A DNA stretch of 38,361 bases from an uncultured Eubacteriales bacterium. Its GTDB lineage: Bacteria; Bacillota; Clostridia; Christensenellales; CAG-138. This document shows, piece after piece, positions 33,281-38,361 of the stretch. How positions within the stretch are numbered: the stretch's first letter is position 1; every line of letters begins with the position of its first letter. The notes beneath the pieces were generated by a model, which ran no database searches, had not been told where the DNA came from, and saw nothing but the letters and a program-made list of their open reading frames with translations. The DNA is taken from the NCBI GenBank assembly GCA_902802575.1, contig CADCMN010000018.1, positions 1-38,361 of the forward strand. Reading direction: 5' to 3'. Position numbers and translations under genes: made by a program.

Positions 33281-34291
33281 ATGAAGATTTTCATGATCGG
33301 CGGGACGGGCCTGCTGGGCTCCGAAGCCGCCAGGGAACTGATCGCCCGGGGCCATGAGGTCTCCTCCCTGGCCCTGCCGCCGCTGCCCACGGGGGCGGTG
33401 CTGCCCCCCGAGATGAAGATGGAGTTCGGCAACTATCTTGAGATGAGCGACGAGGAGCTCAAAGCACATCTCACCGGCTGCGAGGCCTTTGTCTTCGCCG
33501 CGGGCGTGGACGAGCGGGTGGAGGGCCCGGCCCCCATCTACGACCTGTACAAGAAATACAACATCGACCCCGTGAAGCGGCTACTGGCCCTCTGCCGGGA
33601 CTGCGGCGTGCAGCACGTGGCCATCTGCGGCTCCTACTTTTCCTACGCCGCCAAGAAGTGGCCGGAGAAGGAGCTGACCCGCTGGCACCCCTATATCCAA
33701 AGCCGCATCGACCAGGAGGAGGCTGCCATGGCCTTTGCCAAGGATTTGGACGTGGCCGTGCTGGAGCTCCCCTACATCTTCGGCACCCAGCCGGGCCGCA
33801 AGCCCGTGTGGGTGTTCCTGGTGGAGAACGTCATGAGCATGAAGGCCGCCACCTTGTACCCCAGGGGCGGTTCCACCATGGTGACCGTCCACCAAGTGGG
33901 CCAGGCCATCGCGGGGGCCATCGAGCGGAACCGGGGCGGCCGCTGCTACCCCATCGGCTGGTACAACCTGACCTGGAAGGAGATGCTGAAGATCGTCCAT
34001 AAATACCTGGGCGTGCCGGAGAAGCGGATCGTCACCATCCCCAACTGGATGTACGCTATGGGCGGCAAGAAGATCATGAAGGAGCAGGCCCAAAAGGGCA
34101 TCCAGGGGGGCCTGCACATGGTGAAGTTCACAGACATCATGTGCTCCAATCTGTTCATCGACAAGAGCGAGGGCTGCGAGTTTCTGGGCGTCACCGACGA
34201 TGACATCGACGCGGCCATCGGCGACTCCATCCTCCTCTGCAAGGACATTTTGGAGAAGAAGACCCAGGTGCTGGGCATGAAAGGTGAATGA
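33281..34291 (+). CDS. NAD-dependent epimerase/dehydratase family protein with an altered catalytic motif
   Basis: This 336-residue extended or atypical SDR has the Rossmann nucleotide motif GGTGLLG at residues 7-13 and a later GSYFSY. The usual catalytic YxxxK appears only as Tyr138-x3-Arg142 (YIQSR), so the redox chemistry may be changed or lost. AAGGAGG precedes the ATG. It follows rhaD by 18 bases and overlaps the next SDR gene's start region, so it belongs to the rhamnoside operon. Possible roles are sugar or aglycone oxidation or reduction; I cannot name the substrate. Confidence 0.85.
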   Translation: MKIFMIGGTGLLGSEAARELIARGHEVSSLALPPLPTGAVLPPEMKMEFGNYLEMSDEELKAHLTGCEAFVFAAGVDERVEGPAPIYDLYKKYNIDPVKRLLALCRDCGVQHVAICGSYFSYAAKKWPEKELTRWHPYIQSRIDQEEAAMAFAKDLDVAVLELPYIFGTQPGRKPVWVFLVENVMSMKAATLYPRGGSTMVTVHQVGQAIAGAIERNRGGRCYPIGWYNLTWKEMLKIVHKYLGVPEKRIVTIPNWMYAMGGKKIMKEQAQKGIQGGLHMVKFTDIMCSNLFIDKSEGCEFLGVTDDDIDAAIGDSILLCKDILEKKTQVLGMKGE

Positions 34292-34292
34292 T

Positions 34293-35810
34293 ATGAGAGT
34301 TTTTATGACCGGGGCTGGGGGCGGCATGGGCTTCGAGAGCTTCAAACAGATGCTGCCCGACCTGGGGAAGCTCTATGAGCTGGTGCTCCTTCTGCGGGAC
34401 AGCGAGAAAAACCGGAAGCTCTTCGCGCCCTATATGGACACAAAGGGGCTTACCATCCATTGGGGCGACCTGTTGAATAAGGAAGACGTGGCCGCTTGTA
34501 TGAAAGGAGCCGATATCGTCCTGCACATCGCGGCTTTCGTATCCCCTCAGGCGGACTACTACCCCAAGAAGGCCATGGCGAACAACTACGGCTCCACCCG
34601 AAACCTGATCGAAGCCATCCAAAGCCTGGGCCAGAACGACAGCACCCGCTTCGTCTACATCGGCACCGTGGCGGAGACCGGGGACAGGATGCCGCCCATC
34701 CACTGGGGAAGGGTCGGCGACCCCATCAAGCCCAGCATGTTCGACTACTACGCCGTATCGAAGGTGGCCGCCGAGCGGTATGTCATCGAAAGCGGCCTCA
34801 CCTATTGGGTGAGTCTCAGGCAGACGGGCATCATCGGCCCCGCCATGGCCAAGATCCGGGACCCCATCCAGTTCCACAACTGTCTGGACAACGTCCTCGA
34901 GTACACTTCCGATAGGGACAGCGGACGGGCCATGCGGAATCTCTGCGCATTCGAAGCGGCGGGTACGCTCGACGGCTCGTTCTGGGGCCATATCTACAAC
35001 ATCGGCGGGGGCGAGAGCTGCCGGGTGGACACCTATACCATGTACAGGATCATGTACGGGGAGATCGGCATCAAGAACATCGACTATGTGATCGATCCCA
35101 AGGTCAACGCCACCAGGAACTTCCACGGCCAGTACTATCTTGATTCCGACAAGCTGGAAAACTATCTCCACTTTCGGTCGGATAGCATGCAGTATTTCTA
35201 CGACGCCTATTTGAAGGAGCTCGGCGCCGCCAGGGTCTTCGGGAAGATCATCTGCAAGCTTCCCGGGGGCCAGAAGCTCATGGGCGCCATCATCAAAAGC
35301 ACCTTCAGCAAGCTCCTGGACGGGGAGCACGGCCCCCGCTACTGGCTGAAGAACGACATGGAGGACCATATCGACGCCTACTGGGGCAGCCGCCGGGCCT
35401 GGGAAGCCCTGCCCGAGAAGGCCAGCGAGATGGACCATTTCGCCGATTGGGACAAGGTCATCCCCATCGACCACGGTTACGACGAAACCAAGCCCGAAAG
35501 CGAGCTCACCAGGGAAGATATGGCCGGCGCGGCCGCCTTTAGGGGCGGCGAGCTGCTGTCCGAAACCATGCAGACCGGCGATTGGCAGACCAAGCTCACT
35601 TTCCGCTGCGCCTTCGGCCACGAATTTGAGGCCAGCCCCCACCTCGTCCTGGAGGGCGGCCATTGGTGCCCGGAGTGCGAGCGCAGGAGCTGGAATTACG
35701 GCCGCCGGGCCCAGGTGGACCCCTTCTTCGCCCAGGTCTGGGCTCCCCTCCACGACCCCGACGAGCTCAGGGAATACCCCAAAGCCGTCACGGAGCTGGA
35801 CGTGCAGTAG
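34293..35810 (+). CDS. Extended SDR protein with a C-terminal zinc-ribbon-like domain
   Basis: The 505-residue product starts with an extended SDR domain: GAGGGMG at residues 7-13 for NAD(P) and the full catalytic motif Tyr153-AVS-Lys157. An uncharacterised helical middle region follows (about 330-430). The last ~70 residues hold Cys439-x3-His443 and His457-x-Cys459-x2-Cys462 (FRCAFGHEF and GGHWCPEC), which look like a structural zinc site. ATG 34293 is preferred over GTG 34284 because AAAGGTG is well spaced before it. The two SDR genes are adjacent and almost overlapping, suggesting partners. It ends the rhamnoside operon; the substrate is unknown. Confidence 0.87.
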   Translation: MRVFMTGAGGGMGFESFKQMLPDLGKLYELVLLLRDSEKNRKLFAPYMDTKGLTIHWGDLLNKEDVAACMKGADIVLHIAAFVSPQADYYPKKAMANNYGSTRNLIEAIQSLGQNDSTRFVYIGTVAETGDRMPPIHWGRVGDPIKPSMFDYYAVSKVAAERYVIESGLTYWVSLRQTGIIGPAMAKIRDPIQFHNCLDNVLEYTSDRDSGRAMRNLCAFEAAGTLDGSFWGHIYNIGGGESCRVDTYTMYRIMYGEIGIKNIDYVIDPKVNATRNFHGQYYLDSDKLENYLHFRSDSMQYFYDAYLKELGAARVFGKIICKLPGGQKLMGAIIKSTFSKLLDGEHGPRYWLKNDMEDHIDAYWGSRRAWEALPEKASEMDHFADWDKVIPIDHGYDETKPESELTREDMAGAAAFRGGELLSETMQTGDWQTKLTFRCAFGHEFEASPHLVLEGGHWCPECERRSWNYGRRAQVDPFFAQVWAPLHDPDELREYPKAVTELDVQ

Positions 35811-35889
35811 CCGTTCGCATCATATCCCGGTCCCCTGGCGATCGGCTCGGGTGGACCAGACCGCATCGTATACACAGCGTGCGAGCGTT

Positions 35890-35910
35890 GCCGGCAAAAA
35901 AGCCGGCTTC
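35890..35910 (+). terminator. Probable terminator of the rhamnoside operon
   Basis: GCCGGC (35890-35895), a loop of six A, and GCCGGC (35902-35907) are followed by TTCGTCTT. The stem is short and the T-run interrupted, so termination may be partial. It lies 80 bases after the last SDR gene and just upstream of the next promoter. Confidence 0.55.
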
Positions 35911-35913
35911 GTC

Positions 35914-35943
35914 TTGACAATAGCGAAGGGATAGCGCTATACT
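35914..35943 (+). promoter_or_regulatory. Promoter of the cobalamin-riboswitch gene
   Basis: A perfect -35 box TTGACA (35914-35919), an 18-base spacer and TATACT (35938-35943) make this the strongest promoter in the window. The transcript would start about 35950, just before the riboswitch. Confidence 0.85.
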
Positions 35944-35962
35944 GAGACAAACAGAATAAAAT

Positions 35963-36140
35963 AGTCGGTGCCTTTGCTGCGATTGAAGACAAAGGGTAAA
36001 AGGGAAACAGGTGAAAGGCCTGTGCGATCTCGTCACTGTATGCGGAAAAGCTTTTCATGCGTCAAGCACGCAGCCACTGGGAAACCGGGAAGGCGATGAG
36101 CAAACTGCCGCCAGCCAGGAAACCTGCCGTCTGTCGGTAC
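35963..36140 (+). promoter_or_regulatory. Cobalamin (B12) riboswitch aptamer
   Basis: The conserved blocks occur in the right order: CGGTGCC (35966 on), AAAAGGGAA (35998-36006), GGTGAAA (36010-36016), the CGTCACTGT block (36031 on), GCCACTGG (36073-36080), GGGAAGGCG (36088 on) and the B12 box GCCAGCCAGGAAACCTGCC (36110-36128). This is a class-I-like cobalamin riboswitch, which normally shuts off the downstream gene when adenosylcobalamin is plentiful. Outer boundaries are approximate. Confidence 0.93.
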
Positions 36141-36193
36141 GGAAAAGTTATTTTCCAGATCACGAGGGATTGATCGTGTACCATGCTCTCACG

Positions 36194-36308
36194 TTGGAGC
36201 GCTTTCTACACGCAGTCTCTTTGCCGTATGGTAAAGAGCTTTTTTCGTGCCGTGGATGTTGCTGATGATATCTGTGAATATACATCGGGGAACGCCAAGG
36301 CGCTCCAA
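36194..36308 (+). promoter_or_regulatory. Riboswitch expression platform with long-range complementarity
   Basis: The leader after the aptamer contains TTGGAGCGC (36194-36202), which is perfectly complementary to GCGCTCCAA (36300-36308) just before the ribosome binding site. The intrinsic terminator at 36217-36245 lies between them. If transcription passes the terminator, this 9-bp pairing could form a second layer of control near the start codon. The role is inferred. Confidence 0.4.
36217..36245 (+). terminator. Riboswitch-controlled intrinsic terminator
   Basis: CTCTTTGCC (36217-36225) and GGTAAAGAG (36230-36238) pair over 9 bp with one G-U, loop GTAT, followed by C and six T (36240-36245). 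It lies about 80 bases before the start codon and directly downstream of the B12 aptamer, as expected for transcriptional attenuation. Confidence 0.9.
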
Positions 36309-36326
36309 AGAAAGAAGGAGGAACAT

Positions 36327-37436
36327 ATGAAAAGAAACATCGCATTGCTCTTGGTCCTCGCCCTGCTGGGCGGCATGATCGCCGCCTGCACCGCTCCGGC
36401 CGCAGAGCCGTCGACCCAGCAACCCACGGAAAAACCGGTCGAACAGGTCACGGAAAAGCCCGCAGAGCAGCCAACGGAAAAGCCTGCGGAGCAGCCCGCT
36501 CAGACCCCCACTGAAGCGCCGGTCGATCCCGATCAGGCGGCCGCCGATCGGGTCGCCGCCCTCATCGACGCCATCTACGTCCAGCAGCGCACCGACACCA
36601 CGGATCTGGACTGCGCCGCCGCCAAGGCCGCTTGGGACGCTCTGACCGACACGCAGAAGGCGCTGGTACAAGGCGAGGAAGCCGATCCCGATTTCTTCGG
36701 CCGCGACACCGGCGACGCCAGCAAGGACGATCCCCGCAACCGCGATGAACACGGTGCGAACGAGCTGCTGGTGGTGAGCTTCGGCACCTCCTTCAACGAC
36801 AGCCGCGCCATGGACATCGGCGGTATCGAGGCGGCGCTGGAAGCCGAGTTCCCGGAGTGGTCCGTGCGTCGGGCCTTCACCGCCCAGATCATCATCAACC
36901 ACGTCCAGGCCAGGGACGGCGAGTTCATCGACAACATGGACCAGGCCCTGGAGCGCGCCGTGAAGAACGGCGTCAAGAACCTGGTCATCCAGCCCACCCA
37001 CCTGATGCACGGCGCCGAATACGACGAGCTGGTGGGCGTCCTGAAGCAATACGAAGACAAGTTTGAAGCCATCGCCGTGGCCGAGCCCCTGCTGGGCAAG
37101 GTAGGGGCGGACGCCTCCGTCCTGAACCGCGACAAACAGACCGTGGCGGAAGCCCTGGTGGCAGCCGCCGTGCAGTCTGCCGGCTTCTCCAGCCTCCACG
37201 CCGCAGATAAGAACGGCACCGCCATCGTGCTCATGGGCCACGGCACCTCCCATGATGCCAAGGTGACCTACAGCCAGATGCAGAACCAGATGAAGCAGCT
37301 GGGGTATAAGAACGTGTTCATCGGCACCGTGGAGGGCGAGCCCGAGGAGACCGCCTGCGAGGCCGTCATCTCCCGAGTCCTGGTACAGCATGTTCCAGGC
37401 CTCCGGCAAGTTCACCGACATCGCCTGCCAGATTGA
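36327..37436 (+). CDS. Exported lipoprotein with CbiK-type chelatase domain (first of two), frame broken near 37370
   Basis: The start ATG 36327 has AAGGAGGAA upstream. A lipoprotein signal ends at Cys21 (MIAAC). A Pro/Thr/Glu-rich spacer of TEKP-like repeats follows (about residues 25-70). A small helical module comes next with AAWDALTDTQKALV, a motif seen in Gram-positive surface proteins. From about residue 145 there is a CbiK-type class II chelatase domain (NELLVVSFGTSFNDSRA, IQPTHLMHGAEYDELV, VLMGHGTSHDA with His305, VFIGTVEGEPEE). After EAVI at 37370 the homology stops and the ORF ends in 22 unrelated residues. Domain homology resumes in the +1 frame at 37372, without about 30 residues that should carry the second metal-binding His. 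The gene is under B12 riboswitch control. Confidence 0.85.
   Translation: MKRNIALLLVLALLGGMIAACTAPAAEPSTQQPTEKPVEQVTEKPAEQPTEKPAEQPAQTPTEAPVDPDQAAADRVAALIDAIYVQQRTDTTDLDCAAAKAAWDALTDTQKALVQGEEADPDFFGRDTGDASKDDPRNRDEHGANELLVVSFGTSFNDSRAMDIGGIEAALEAEFPEWSVRRAFTAQIIINHVQARDGEFIDNMDQALERAVKNGVKNLVIQPTHLMHGAEYDELVGVLKQYEDKFEAIAVAEPLLGKVGADASVLNRDKQTVAEALVAAAVQSAGFSSLHAADKNGTAIVLMGHGTSHDAKVTYSQMQNQMKQLGYKNVFIGTVEGEPEETACEAVISRVLVQHVPGLRQVHRHRLPD
37272..37370 (+). repeat. 99-base exact repeat, copy 1 (identical to 38263-38361)
   Basis: From 37272 to 37370 the sequence is identical to the last 99 bases of the window. It encodes QMQNQMKQLGYKNVF and what follows through CEAVI of CbiK domain 1. The identity stops exactly where the frame breaks. 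Confidence 0.95.
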
Positions 37437-38361
37437 GGGCCTGGGCCGGATCGAAGCCATCCAGAAGCTCTATGTGGACCATGCTCGGACCGCCGTGTAT
37501 GCCCTGGCGCCCGCCAATGAGACCGACGCGGAGGCCGGCGCGCGCGTGGGAGAGCTGATCGACGCCATCTATGTTCAGAATCGGAACGATGAAACCGACG
37601 CCCTGTGCGCCGCCGCCAAGGCCGCTTGGGACGCTCTGACAGACACGCAGAAGGCGCTGGTACAGGGCGAGGAAGCCGATCCCGACTACTTCGGCCGCGA
37701 CACCGGCGACGCCGGCAAGGACGATCCCCGCAACAGCAACGGCATCGGTGAAAACGAGCTGCTGGTGGTGAGCTTCGGCACCTCCTTCAACGACAGCCGC
37801 GCCATGGACATCGGCGGTATCGAGGCCGCTCTCGAGGCCGCGTTCCCCGGCTGGTCCGTGCGTCGGGCCTTCACCGCCCAGATCATCATCAACCATGTCC
37901 AGGCCCGGGACGGCGAGTTCATCGACAATATGGACCAGGCCCTGGCGCGCGCCGTGAAGAACGGCGTCAAGAACCTGGTCATCCAGCCTACCCATCTGAT
38001 GCACGGCGCGGAGTATGACGAGCTGGTGGCGGCCGTCGAAAAGTATGCCAATCAGATGAATATCGTCGTGGCCGAGCCTCTGCTGGGCAAGGTGGGCAAA
38101 AACGCAGCCGAGGTCAATGCCGATAAGGAAGCCGTCGCCCAGGCTGTGGTGGCCGAAGCCGTGAAGAGCGCCGGATTTGAGTCTTTGGAAGCCGCTGACA
38201 AAGCGGGCACCGCCATCGTGCTCATGGGCCACGGCACCTCCCATGATGCCAAGGTGACCTATAGCCAGATGCAGAACCAGATGAAGCAGCTGGGGTATAA
38301 GAACGTGTTCATCGGCACCGTGGAGGGCGAGCCCGAGGAGACCGCCTGCGAGGCCGTCATC
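37372..38361 (+). CDS. Continuation in +1 frame: end of first and most of second CbiK domain (partial at window end)
   Basis: This frame is open for 330 codons to the last base and has no own start signal, so it is the displaced remainder of the lipoprotein gene. It begins with the C-terminal helix of CbiK domain 1 (SWYSMFQASGKFTDIACQIE, GLGRIEAIQKLYVDHA). A second copy of the DALTDTQKALV module follows, and then a second CbiK domain from about 37756 (NELLVVSFGTSFNDSRA, GHGTSHDAKVTY). The two copies are very similar in DNA. If the frame break is an assembly artefact, the true product is one lipoprotein with two or more module-plus-CbiK units. Class II chelatases insert cobalt or iron into sirohydrochlorin-type rings; the activity of this surface form is unknown. 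Confidence 0.8.
38263..38361 (+). repeat. 99-base exact repeat, copy 2, ending at the window edge
   Basis: Identical to 37272-37370; the preceding base differs (T here, C in copy 1). The window ends at the base homologous to the breakpoint in copy 1, which points to a repeat-limited assembly end. Confidence 0.95.

Noticed and set aside
36183-36326. N-terminal extension of the CbiK lipoprotein upstream of 36327
   Set aside because: The extension would translate through the riboswitch terminator; a lipoprotein signal and AAGGAGGAA site mark ATG 36327 as the start.
37371-37436. Natural C-terminus SRVLVQHVPGLRQVHRHRLPD of the first CbiK protein
   Set aside because: The DNA encodes the normal CbiK C-terminal helix in the +1 frame, so these residues are a frameshift product.
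1-38361. CRISPR arrays, tRNA or rRNA genes, insertion sequences, phage genes
   Set aside because: No direct-repeat/spacer pattern, cloverleaf, transposase or structural phage protein was seen anywhere on either strand.

Overview
The window is G+C-rich DNA (by eye near 60 %) with Gram-positive promoters (TTTACA/TTGACA-17/18-TATACT), AGGAGG-type ribosome binding sites, lipoprotein signal peptides and a full PTS. It is almost entirely carbohydrate uptake and catabolism. This suits a saccharolytic clostridial bacterium (Clostridia, Oscillospirales/Christensenellales-like) from a plant-polysaccharide habitat such as a gut. The class assignment is inference; no rRNA, tRNA, phage, insertion sequence or CRISPR array is visible.

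Layout. (1) 1-8517: a cello-oligosaccharide locus. It holds an MsmX/MsiK-type ABC ATPase (cut by the window start), an intracellular GH94 cellobiose phosphorylase, a divergent LacI regulator, a sugar ABC importer (lipoprotein plus two permeases) and a leaderless GH5 glycosidase. (2) 8570-9328: a class 3 lipase-like hydrolase with its own promoter. (3) 9476-14126, minus strand: a glycerate module of metallo-hydrolase, CdaR regulator, GntP permease and glycerate 2-kinase. The kinase is frameshifted by an 8-bp tandem duplication. (4) 14361-15462: a small membrane protein and a convergent acylphosphatase. (5) 15503-23507, minus strand: AraC regulator, amylosucrase-type GH13, HAD sugar phosphatase, EIIBCA permease, HPr and Enzyme I. 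(6) 23620-35810, plus strand: a tightly packed operon of GH3, GPH symporter, GH78 alpha-L-rhamnosidase, RhaB, RhaA, RhaD and two extended SDR proteins, consistent with use of rhamnose-glucose glycosides. (7) 35811-38361: a strong promoter, a cobalamin riboswitch with an intrinsic terminator, and an exported lipoprotein with two tandem CbiK-type chelatase domains that runs off the window end.

How it works together. Cellodextrins enter by ABC transport, are trimmed by GH5 and phosphorolysed by GH94. Rhamnoglucosides enter by the GPH carrier, are split by GH78 and GH3, and the rhamnose passes through RhaA-RhaB-RhaD. A PTS sugar phosphate may be dephosphorylated and used by the GH13 enzyme. The last gene looks like a B12-responsive, cell-surface tetrapyrrole/cobalt protein and is the least conventional element here. 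It also carries a 99-base exact repeat that ends at the last base of the window, so its structure in this assembly is doubtful.
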